NCBI GenBank assembly: GCA_949361645.1
Contig: OX442436.1
Coordinates: 1,091,179-1,155,178, forward strand
DNA from: Spongilla lacustris
Taxonomy: Eukaryota; Porifera; Demospongiae; Spongillida; Spongillidae
Direction: 5' to 3'
DNA length: 64,000 nucleotides
Positions 33,600-57,872 of this stretch are shown one piece after another; positions within the stretch are counted from its first letter, which is position 1; each line of letters opens with the position of its first letter. The position numbers and the translations under genes are program-made. The notes under the pieces were generated by a model. The model was given only the letters and a program-made list of their open reading frames with translations, was not told where the DNA came from and ran no database searches.

Positions 33600-34342
33600 G
33601 TTTGTGTGTTGTTGTTTGTGTGTGTGTTGTTGTTTGTGTGTGTGTGTGTGTTGTTGTGTTTGTGTGTGTTATATGTCTGTCATGCTGGTATGTTCTTGTA
33701 TCTCTTCTGCTGCAGGGCTTGTCCAAGGACATCCAGCAGCTCTATTCTGCTGTTGATCGAAGGCTGGAGACCCTGCGGAAGAATGCACCTGGATCTGGCA
33801 GGGCATATCTGCAGTCACACCACCTCGCAGAGCTACAACACAGTGGTGCGGTGTCCAGTGAGGAGGAGGAAGGGGGGAGCGGGGAGGACATAGATAAGGT
33901 CTACGGGGACCTAGGCTCTACGCCGGAACCATCGCCAGGCAGTAAGGGACAGTTGGTCTCCTTGGACAGGAGCGAGCACAGTTCCAGAATGAATGCAGGG
34001 GAAGCACAGCTGAATGACGCCGTGGTCACAGACAGTGATGTTGGTCATGGAGCAGTGCCCACCTCACCTGATGATGTTGGTCATGGAGCAGTGCCCACCT
34101 CACCTGGTGATGTTGATCATGGAGCAGTGCCCACCTCACCTGATGATGTTGGTCATGGAGCAGTGCCCACCTCACCTGGTGATGTTGATCATGGAGCAGT
34201 GCCCACCTCACCTGATGATGTTGGTCATGGAGCAGTGCCCACCTCACCTGGTGATGTTGGTCATGGAGCAGTGCCCACCTCACCTGGTGATGTTGGTCAT
34301 GGAGCAGTGCCCACCTCACCTGGCAAACCACATGTTCTGTGA
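22254..34342 (+). CDS. RANBP3: RanBP3-like Ran-binding protein
   Basis: Expected nuclear cofactor of CRM1-dependent export that binds RanGTP. Nine exons (22254-22274, 22348-22465, 22521-22580, 22636-22837, 23062-23140, 29049-29246, 31568-31685, 31738-31874, 33716-34342) join in phase to 519 codons. The N-terminus is basic and Ser/Thr-rich (RPVKRPAVFRASTLK, which could act as a nuclear localisation signal). The RanBD1-type domain spans about residues 210-330: VVTGEEGEKHVLQ, then MSARLFLLDATNHTWRERGR, GELRLND, VLLNTCLWADM, KISVFLIT, then LSKDIQQLYSAVDRRL. The C-terminal exon adds an acidic region and eight 12-residue repeats. I did not find the FG-type FVFGQN motif of vertebrate RanBP3, so an exon may be missed in the 5.9-kb intron, although the flanking exons join in phase without one. 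The 52-nt intron 31686-31737 begins with GC. Confidence 0.87.
23764..25044 (-). pseudogene. Degenerate tyrosine-recombinase (integrase-like) element gene
   Basis: Lies antisense in the large RanBP3 intron. Reading down the minus strand: a coiled-coil-like N-terminus beginning MEKEAVDQLLQGMKQLQEEM (ATG at 25009), then a core-binding segment (KKYLGAYRRWKVWADAR, EVHLVLYMQHLSES), then a catalytic domain (RGLTPTKARERLRRT, FSMHSLRAGRATVAAN with the HxxR box, RHGHWESETAKDVYVKD with the H-x-x-W box and the nucleophilic Tyr), ending at a TAA at 23764. The segments sit in different frames with single-base shifts and stops between them. A (TG)n tract at 23953-23982 (CA on the plus strand) interrupts the catalytic domain between RRT and SYTTLF. 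Such recombinases are carried by mobile elements in many marine invertebrates. The ends of the element are not defined. Confidence 0.8.
25256..25398. mobile_element. Small foldback (inverted repeat)
   Basis: A left arm around 25262-25308 (AGGATTTGAAGGTAATGAAG, GGAAACAAGGATTCAATGAT) pairs with a right arm around 25352-25396 (ATCATTGAACCCTTGTTTCC, TTCAAATCCT). The total is about 140 bp and could fold as a hairpin. It is probably a miniature element or an end of the neighbouring recombinase element. Confidence 0.6.
25436..25684 (-). CDS. Unassigned ORF fragment near the recombinase element
   Basis: 82 codons from an ATG at 25684, beginning MREYNLRIQKQEQASKEELA. Charged and helical at the start, with no recognised domain. 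It is upstream of the recombinase on the same strand and may be an accessory fragment of that element, or chance. Confidence 0.2.
   Translation of the reverse strand: MREYNLRIQKQEQASKEELALLQASRTANRTIDAGPYRILKSLPYCVSAFQKGTYIRSTTTKHDVAGLCSSKLGVKLCDCIQ
25760..25830 (+). repeat. Tandem duplication, about 39 bp
   Basis: AAGAACATCAATGTCCTTAA followed by ATATGGATCATCTT occurs twice in tandem. Confidence 0.9.
26206..27161. mobile_element. Non-autonomous foldback element, about 0.95 kb
   Basis: The left end TTTAACACTGCGTCCGTGAA, continuing ATTCGAATG, is matched in reverse complement at the right end with one mismatch. Weaker pairing continues inwards (about 70 bp in all, including ATTAGTCGGAA near 26264 and its complement near 27090). 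No transposase ORF is visible inside. A target duplication is not clear. Located in the large RanBP3 intron. Confidence 0.8.
27815..27920. repeat. TG-rich microsatellite
   Basis: (TG)n followed by TGGGTGTG-type variants in the RanBP3 intron. Confidence 0.9.
28170..28350. repeat. 24-bp minisatellite with 48-bp higher-order pattern
   Basis: About seven 24-bp units (TAATGCTTCCAGGCCAATAT plus GATG) in which CTTCC/CGTCC and ATGATG/ATCATG variants alternate, giving a 48-bp period. Confidence 0.9.
28805..28985. repeat. ACATTGCCTT/ATGTTGCCTT array
   Basis: An 11-bp-type unit in two variants (TTTACATTGCC and TTATGTTGCC) repeated about 15 times just before RanBP3 exon 6. Confidence 0.9.
29321..29478. 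repeat. (CA)n microsatellite
   Basis: Interrupted CA/CACAC array in the RanBP3 intron after exon 6. ORFs of alternating Thr/His or Cys/Val over it are artefacts. Confidence 0.95.
29945..30712. repeat. Minisatellite of about 33 bp
   Basis: More than 20 copies of a unit of GGTTGGTCCCTACCTACCTC plus CTGGTTAGCTGA in the RanBP3 intron 29247-31567, with length variants that add AGCCAGGGTC. Confidence 0.93.
31905..32290. repeat. Minisatellite of about 45 bp
   Basis: About eight copies of a unit containing GGTATGTCCCAGGTGTG and ATGTGTTGTGGAGGTAATGT, beginning about 30 nt after RanBP3 exon 8. Confidence 0.88.
32335..32670. repeat. Minisatellite of about 86 bp with an internal palindrome
   Basis: About four copies. 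Each contains TTGAGTTGCACATTGCCTGC followed by AACTCAA, a short stem-loop, and then ATGAATATGGGTAAAATTT and GTTTACTGATGG motifs. Confidence 0.88.
33548..33672. repeat. (TG)n/TTGTTG microsatellite upstream of the last RanBP3 exon
   Basis: Ends about 45 nt before the acceptor TCTGCTGCAG at 33715. Confidence 0.9.
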
Positions 34343-35249
34343 TGTATATACATATTATTTGTGCTTTGTTCTTTCAACTCTCTCTCTCTGTTACGTGTGC
34401 AATCTGTTTTCACTGCGTGTAGTTGCCTTTTGGTAAGGTCTACGTGTACAATCTGCATGTAGTTAAGGTTTATAAAAGTTATGTGTACAATCTGCATGTA
34501 GTTAAGGTTTATTAAAGTTATGTACAATCTGCATGTAGTTAAGGTTTATTAAAGTTATGTGTACAATCTGTTTTCACTGCGTGTAGTTAAGGTTATTGTC
34601 TATTAAGGTTATAATGACAGCTTCTACGTACGTGTACCTATAGGGGCTCCACACCTATTTTGATATGAATATTAATATTGTTGAGTATTGGGCACACTGC
34701 TTGTAGCATATAGCCACTCCCCCACTGCTTGTAGCATATAGCCACTCCCCCACTGCTTGTAGCATATAGCCACTCCCCCACTGCTTGTAGCACATAGCCA
34801 CTCCCCCACTGCTTGTAGCATATAGCCACTCCCCCACTGTTCAAGCCAATAACTATCAATTCCACGCTTGCTATTTGTGCTTAGTCTCATCCCCAGACCT
34901 ACACCCATTTGATTTCTTTCATAACTTTTGAACCTTAATAGTTAAGTTTAAAATGCTCACAAGTTCAGAAGCTCTACAATTTCAATTTTTGCACCCCCAC
35001 CCCTCAATACAAAAAAAAAAAGAAAAAAGAAGAATATGCATCCAATTGTAGGAAGATACTCTCGGAAAGTTCACAGAACAATTGATCAAATACAAACAAT
35101 ACATTAGCTGAACACTGATGATGAATATAAACGTGATTGCAAAATGTACAAACCACATACAAACACATACGAACACACATGCACACACAACAAACACACA
35201 CACACACACAATGTGCACCTGATGCAAGTAGCAAGGCAAAATGGAGCTG
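34343..35249. other. Convergent 3' region between RanBP3 and the kinase
   Basis: Contains two minisatellites. One has about five 36-38-bp units of AATCTGCATGTAGTTAAGG at 34430-34600. The other has about six 29-bp units of CACTGCTTGTAGCATATAGC plus CACTCCCCC at 34690-34840. The two genes end here facing each other, so both 3' UTRs lie in this interval. No other gene seen. Confidence 0.8.
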
Positions 35250-40051
<4,802 letters not shown>

Positions 40052-42171
40052 CTCACGACGTTGGGTGACATTTGATGTATTAGGGACTCAAATTCCTAAT
40101 AGAGTGCGCGCTGTAGTCTATTCGTGCATTCCTTACGTTACGTAAGTACACAAGGATTATTATTAAATTGACGTTCCAGCTGACCGCTGGAACAATTACG
40201 TAAGTTCATTTTTAAATTATTATTTTATCGGCGTCGTATTTTCGATCATCACTTTTGCAACGTTTTAAAGATCAGTAGTCTAATTTTTAAAATCTAAGTT
40301 GGTCTATTTTCTGTGCATAAGTTTGAAATACATTGTGTACATCGAATGTTCTATTTGCTTCTTTCGTTCGTATATAACACTTTCTTATCGAATAGCGATG
40401 AGATCGAATGGCCACTGAGTCCTCAGTCATCATAGTTGTTACGTAAGAAGAGCTGGAACTGTGATTAGAATAACTGGTCGGGACTGTGATATTAAAGAAT
40501 ACCCCCCAAAATGCCATAGCAATGCTGGCTTGATCAGAATTTTGTACTGCGGCAAAGCATTAGGTGTGTTTTTAATTAGCCGCATCTAATACTTATTATT
40601 TTATCTCTGATCATCACTACATGTATCGGGATTTAAAATATCCAGCACTAGACCAGCAGTGAGTATTATCATAGGTGCATCGCTTTTTAAAATAAAAATA
40701 AAAGAGCATTTTGCTACAGGCTAGAAGTTGTTACTGTGGTGTTGAACAGTGTAAGTTTGCCTTACTACTAAATCCATGCATTGAAGTATTTTCTGATTAA
40801 AGCCATTTTTATGAATAAAATACATATACCGGGCCTACAATTATTAAAAATAATAAATAAACAAAATAGTTCATAAAATAAGGCAATATTTTACTCTCCG
40901 CAGAGGCGAGCTAAATGCCTTCCACAACTCCGACAGCGTGGAACATGGAAGACCTCGAAACTTGATAGATAAGCGGAGGAGGGAGAACCCAGCCTACAAC
41001 TGAGCCAGAAAATGGTTGTGTATCTTTTGTACACTCATGCCACCCGATGCTGAGAAGATTAACCCCAATTCTTATAACTTTTGGACAAAATTAATAGTTA
41101 AATCTTATTATCAAATGAATATGGGCTGAAACAGTCCATGTAATAATATATTCATTGAGGGTCATTATATGGTCCATTGGGATCAGGCTGGGTTGTACAT
41201 ACATGTATGCTGTCATAAAAACTACAGTAGGCACACTTATGTGGACCCTATCTATCAGTATGCTCCGTGCGCGGAAACTACAATGCCTTTTTGGACACTT
41301 AATGTGCATACGCCGATTATTATACGCATTATCGCTCGCTGTTCAGTAATGCTATAGGCTATACAGTTGTGATATCGAGGTTCACCCCGGTGAAAACTTG
41401 AGAGATGATGAGTTTTATTGATAAATTAATTATTTTTCACTAAGTTAAAACATACATAACCATGCATATCCTAAAGAAATGCACAGGTCTGAAAACATGC
41501 TTATAAATTTCAGTGTGTTTTATGTTTTCTTTATACTTTTGGTTCTTATTCAGTCTTGTATGCATGTATTTACTAATTGTTTGTAGATAGAGTGTGTGCT
41601 TCATAATCTCTATACCACATCGCCCGCCATTTCACTCTAGAAGCCTCACAAACCTATATGCACAAACACATGGCAGGCTACTGAGAAGATTGCAAATGAT
41701 AGCTTGCAAAACCAACTGTTTCTCAGCCCACGTGATTGCAAGCTTAAGGCTATAGCTATAGATATACAGTCAGTGACGTATATATGGGATAAAATGGTTT
41801 GCCTCTCTCATGCGTAGGAGGAGTCCGTCAATTGATCATGAAGCAACAAAGGGCGTATCACTGAGTGTTTTGTTAATCAGTTGTAATATATATTTCAGTG
41901 TTAGGACTTGAAATTTAACCTCGGAGTATGATGCTTTTGACCTTGCTTTTGACACTTTATAATGCACTGATAAAAGATTAATGTAGCTTAAACTTCACAT
42001 CCAAGGATGGGTTTGACATGCACGTGTACCCCCGCAGTTATAATATTCAGTCATACCTGTATGGCTGTATCATTGTACGTGTATGTATATGGAACATAAT
42101 TATACATGCATGTACAATATATACATATATGTGTACATATACGGCCCCTAGCCAATTTTCAACTGCTTAAC
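40052..42171. other. Intergenic interval upstream of the kinase
   Basis: AT-rich unique sequence, with the kinase 5' flank at its left. No gene or repeat recognised. Confidence 0.5.
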
Positions 42172-42436
42172 GCACCTATCAATGGTAAGTGCACCCCTCC
42201 CCCCCACCCCCCCAATCCGGGATTTATTAAATCAAACGCCGCATGGCCCATGGTTGGGGGTTAATAATTGGTCAATTCGCAGCACCATTTGCTGTTGACC
42301 ACACCCAAATGTCAAATCCCCCATACGTGTGATGGTATTCACAATGGTCAAATCCCCCACTAATCTCCTATATGTCCCGGATTGGGGGGAGGGGGGGGGG
42401 GGGGGGGGGGGGGTTGCACTTACCATTGATAGGTGC
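42172..42436. mobile_element. 265-bp foldback element
   Basis: The left arm GCACCTATCAATGGTAAGTG, continuing CACCCC, is the reverse complement of the right arm ending CACTTACCATTGATAGGTGC. The arms continue through a C/G-run to AATCCGGGA and its complement. The interior contains TTGGGGGTTAATAATTGG and TCAAATCCCCCA segments. A relic copy lies at 10318-10396. The arm contains the splice-donor-like string GGTAAGTG. Confidence 0.85.
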
Positions 42437-42880
42437 ATAATTCCTACGGGTCTGTGACTGTACAGAAGAACCAATTTTAATTTGATTAAAAGTGCGTCCA
42501 ACAAGCCTCATGCTCATATACTAGTCGAAACGGGTACGGTAGCTTCCGTCACTATAGGCTAGCGTTGCGTGGTCACTAATCTCGTACCCACGATCATCTC
42601 TGTACGTGATGTCATAACTCAGCGTTACGTACATTTGGGTCTGGGTACGAGACTACACGAACATGGCGGCCGCGCAGACATCGAAACACTCCCACATGTC
42701 ACGTGATACAACATGCTACATTTGGTGATTATGCCAATCCAAAAATAGTATCTGCAGCGCGTGTACTTAAAACCGCTTAGTCATCTCGGCTCCAGCTCAA
42801 CAGTTTAGCAAGATTCTCAAAAGTCGCCATTTGTTGTGCGTTCTAACCTGAGAGTATAAGTTGAAAAGTAAACGACTAAA
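42437..42880. promoter_or_regulatory. Upstream region of the p97/VCP gene
   Basis: 444 bp before the p97 start codon. Includes an inverted pair of CTCGTACCCA (42583-42592) and TGGGTACGAG (42642-42651), and ACATGGCGGCCGCGCAGAC at 42661-42679. The region just before the ATG has no TATA box that I can place. The function of the inverted pair is unknown. Confidence 0.4.
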
Positions 42881-53728
<10,848 letters not shown>

Positions 53729-55666
53729 ACAACTAAGCTCCATAGCTTGTAGCTAAGATGCGCATGCATCATGAAAGGATATCTGCATTATGCATGCAGC
53801 ATTATACATGGATCGTGTACTTGATTTAACTGCAGTGGTTAGCGTGTATTATTCCAAGGTAATCAGTTGTACTGAATGCTAGTAATATTTTTTGATTATC
53901 ATTATCATATAAGTGGCTGATGAGGTGTGGCAGTTAGCAGGCAATAGTTAATTATAACCTGTATGTCAGGTTTAGAGCATATATGTGCACATGTACGTGG
54001 CTTGTTCCCTGGAGGGACATGTATTTTTGCTTGTACAGTGGCAGTGCTCTGTACTGTGATTAAGATTTGAGTAATTTCAAGTGGTATTTATGTAAAGTCA
54101 GTTGCATTTGGATGGCTGGTATGGGTGATTGATTGTAGCTGCTAAATTTAGCATGGGCTTGCATTGCTTTAAACTAAGGACAGCATTTTAAAAACAAAAC
54201 AAAAACTCTAAAACTTTCCCTTGCATCACTTCAAGACAGCTGGTGTTTTCCTTGTGTCAATTTTTAGACAACGGAAGTTGCACCCTTCCGAAGTTATTCA
54301 CATTTTACAGGAAACCCCATTGGACTAACGTTGACCTAATATTATATACATTTACGTCATGGCATGAGAGTGCAAATGGAAATGACGACATACTGTGAGT
54401 GCGCAAATATTCACGCGAGGGGGGAAGGAGCGGGCCATGACGTAATATAACGATTTAAACTATCTCTGGTGCTTGTAAGAGCGATTTTACATACATTTGG
54501 GCCTGGGTACTAAACTAGCAAGCAAATTACTACCAGACATTTGGCAAAGCTGAGCAGATGTTCGAAGTAAGGAACCCGGGGGGGGGGGGGGGGGGGGGGG
54601 GGGGCCATAGCCCCCCCAATCATAAAGTTGAGGGGGGTCTGGGCTCCCCCCCCCCAATCCTAATAAAATTCTTTGTTCACACGACATATCTTTGGACGGT
54701 ACGACTATCGCGTTATTGTGTGGCGGCCGTAACTGGGGCTACTGTACAATTATTGTCTGAAATCATCCACCCCGCCATTTTAATACTATGGAAACAAGCC
54801 GTGTTCAAGCGTCGAATTTTAACCATGCCGTACCGGAAAGATTGTGTCACGTGAACGTAGTATTAGTGTTACAATATAAATCCACGCGTCGGTTTGATAG
54901 TGTTAATCTGGTAGATCCGAAAATGTTTTTTAAAAACACTTTCCCGAAGCGTATAACTTTGGCAGTAATCTGCGTAAATGTACAGTTATATGTCATATTT
55001 AAACAACTATGTGTGACCATGAGGTTTCATAAGTCAACTACGTCTATCATACTCCTTCAAATGCTTCCGCGCTCCGCACGGAAAGGGGCACACCCCCTCC
55101 CGCATCCTCCCCTTCGCCTTGTTGACACGTCTGCGACCTGGTATTTTATTATGAAGTCGGCCCCCCCCAATCTTTAATCCACTGACAGCAGGTTCGGAAC
55201 CTGCTGTTTTCCCTCTACATAACGATTAGATTAAAATGAAATTCCTCTGGCCAGAAATAATAATTCCCGCAGAAGCAAGTTTTACTGATATACACACACA
55301 CATCGAAACCTATAGCGTTTACATCATGGAAGAAGCGGGTAATTCGTACGTTTTTAAAATACGGTACACACGTCAAAAGTCTCAAAACCAAGGTGCCACT
55401 GATTGTCTGGGGAGGGGGGGGGGGGGGGGGGTCATATAAATCTGATTACTCATTTCTATCCACACAAAACAAGCACGTTCACAGCACTAAAACAGTAGAC
55501 TAGCGATGATACATGTAGTGCCGCCATGCCAGCATGCAACAAAAATGTGATGGCATTTCATAATACAGAGGCAAACACTGGCACATGCATGCACAACTGT
55601 AATAGATTGGTGATATTGGTGCCAGAGACACCCAAAAATAAAGAGTTGGCAGTATCAAGGCTACAG
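53729..55666. other. Interval between p97 and the first TRAF-like gene
   Basis: p97 3' region. G-runs occur at 54581-54604 and 55417-55431, with mirror-like C-runs near 54609-54615 and 54647-54656. The segment ATTTGGGCCTGGGTAC at 54494-54509 resembles one upstream of p97. No gene recognised. Confidence 0.5.
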
Positions 55667-57339
55667 TTATGATGGTTGATTATTGATTGCTTTCACTTTG
55701 ATGAAGATGGTGTCATCACCAACAAACCCTCCAGTCTTAACATTATTTATTGAAACAAAACGTGGACACCCTGAAGCCACATTCATGTCGGTCTTTGGTT
55801 TCTTGAATGAGCTGCTCATTGGATCAGGGAGAAAGCTGTCTACAATGTCCTTGTCACCACTTTGGTTGAGAAGTCGGAAAGTGACCTTGTATGTGAACGG
55901 CCATTGAAGAATATTGTCAAACTCTCCACGCATTACAACTAAGAACAAAGACATATGTGTACCCTTGCCAATCCCATCACCAAGGATGTACAGCCTCAGG
56001 CAAAGCTTGTAACCATAGCGACTGGTGTAGAAGGGGAGGCTGAAGATGGAGGTGTACTTTCCACTTTGGGCATCAACCACTCTCTGAGCAAACTGAGGGA
56101 TCTTCCATATCATTGTACCATCATAGCTGACATTCTCCAGAAGTGAAAGACGAAAACCACGATCTTCACTTTCAGTCTCCTTAGCCTGGAGTCTCTTATC
56201 AAGTAGAACAATTTGTCCTTTCAACTGTTGAATTTCTTCATTTTTCTTTCTTATTTCAGTTCTTAAGTTATCCTCTAGTTCGTCACTGACTCTTTTAAAT
56301 TGACCTTGTAAAGACAATTGCAATGCCGCAGTTGATTGATTGTCACGTTCATTGGCACATCTGTACTGCTCAGTGTGCACGTGACTCTCACTGCGTTGTT
56401 CATTGTTACCAATCAGTTTTAAGGAAGTGGAGATATACTCTATGTGCTGAACCACTGCCTTCCCTGTAGCAAGGTGTTCCACAAGTTCTTCCTGAGACAT
56501 CTTCGTGTGGAGGCAAAAAAAAAAAAGTCAAGTATAGTTAGTTTTATACGTCATCGAAGCACCCACCTCTTGTGAATGACAGCATCCCAGTCCATACAGT
56601 GGGCAGTGCCTAGTGGCTTGTGGGCAAATGGAAGTGTGTAGCACTAACTGTGCACGCATATGGTACCACCATGGAAATTTTGGTGTTAAATTATGATATG
56701 ATATCAAGCATATAGTAAGTCCAACGACATACCTCTTGAAGAGAATATAACTCCTTGCAATACGTACAAGGAACCTTTTCAAACGCGCATATATTCAAAT
56801 GATCCTATAACATAGTGTATTTGTGCGCGGGAAAAAAAAAAAAAAAAAAAAACAAGTCAAATGGTAAAATGATGGTAGTTCTACAGAGTACAGACCTCAA
56901 ACTCAGACAGCTTTCCTTGCCACATGCATCCCGAGTGGCGATTAATACACAGCAATTTGAGGTTTAGTATTTCCCTTCTAACAAATCTGTCAGGGAAGTA
57001 CTGCATAAAAAAAATATAAAAATTAAAAGGTACAAACTAACTATATACTGACCTTAGAGCCTTCGTCATCGCTTGTAAGTAGTTCGTTACATGCAGGGCA
57101 GTGAGGGCTGTTGGAATTAATGAGGAAGGTAATTTACATATGGGATGGCAACATGGGGCGTGGTCTGCGTGCCTGTCAGATTGGAATAGCTCTTTAGCAC
57201 ACTCCTCACACATCCAATGGCCACAGCTAGGCTGGACTGCACCCCTTAATAAAAACTTGCAATAGGTGCATCTGTAGCGCTCTAAATGCTCGCTCTTGTC
57301 TACCAACTCGTCCGCGGTGACTCGCGAATAACCTGGCAT
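55667..57339 (-). CDS. TRAF-like protein A (RING, TRAF zinc fingers, MATH)
   Basis: Predicted adaptor and E3 ligase acting below membrane receptors. Exons 57339-57173, 57107-57053, 57000-56896, 56804-56733, 56647-56567 and 56500-55667 join in phase to 437 codons. The RING has YRCTYCKFLL, VQPSCGHWMCEECAKEL and HCPACNELL. Zinc-finger exons are YFPDRFVRREILN with GCMWQGKLSEFE, CAFEKVPCTYC, and ICPQATRHCPLYGLGC. A coiled-coil stretch (EDNLRTEIRKKNEEIQQLKG) leads into the MATH/TRAF-C domain from about residue 270 (RGFRLSLLENVS, GTMIWKIPQF, SIFSLPFYTSRYGYKLCLRL, MRGEFDNILQWPFTYKVTF, DDTIFIKVKA). Its first intron appears to start with GC. It is head to head with TRAF-like B, and the MATH region is almost the same DNA as in B while the rest has diverged. 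Confidence 0.92.
56831..56850. repeat. Poly-A run
   Basis: About 20 A in a TRAF-like A intron, reading as poly-T close to the acceptor of exon 56804-56733. Confidence 0.85.
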
Positions 57340-57477
57340 TTCGGTTTTTAGACTTTTGTTATTTTAATTTTGTCTATGCAATACGACAGCATGGTATCCC
57401 GGTAAGAGTTTTATACTAACTTGAACGGTAGTTCCGCTTTCAACAGGATGTTATTTAGCGTTTCGTGAGGGGGGATC

Positions 57478-57508
<31 letters not shown>

Positions 57509-57872
57509 ACTTTAGCTAAATAAAACTCTATGCCAATAACTAGTATAAACCAATGGGCCTCAAACTCTCTGTTACCCCTGGCCTCACTACATGTACGACT
57601 GGCTGTAATAATAATAAAGGTTGGTGATTCCATTATTCGATATCCGTGGGCGAGTTCGAGTGCGAACGAAACTATGAATTGGATTAAAACGGCACAATTT
57701 ACGCTTGCCGTTATACATAATATTATTTGTAATTCCAATTGAAGGCAAATCGCATTCATTTAGGTTGGGGAAAACCCTAGGTCCGTTCCCTTCCAAGATC
57801 TGGTAGACTACTTAAGATCAGCAAGTCCTCTAGTTGAAGCATGCGTTGCCTCAGGTCCGCCACATTTGACTT
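57340..57872. promoter_or_regulatory. Divergent region between TRAF-like A and B
   Basis: 533 bp between the opposing start codons, so both promoters lie here. Contains a C-run at 57477-57494 followed by (CA)n to 57510. No defined promoter motif could be assigned. Confidence 0.5.
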
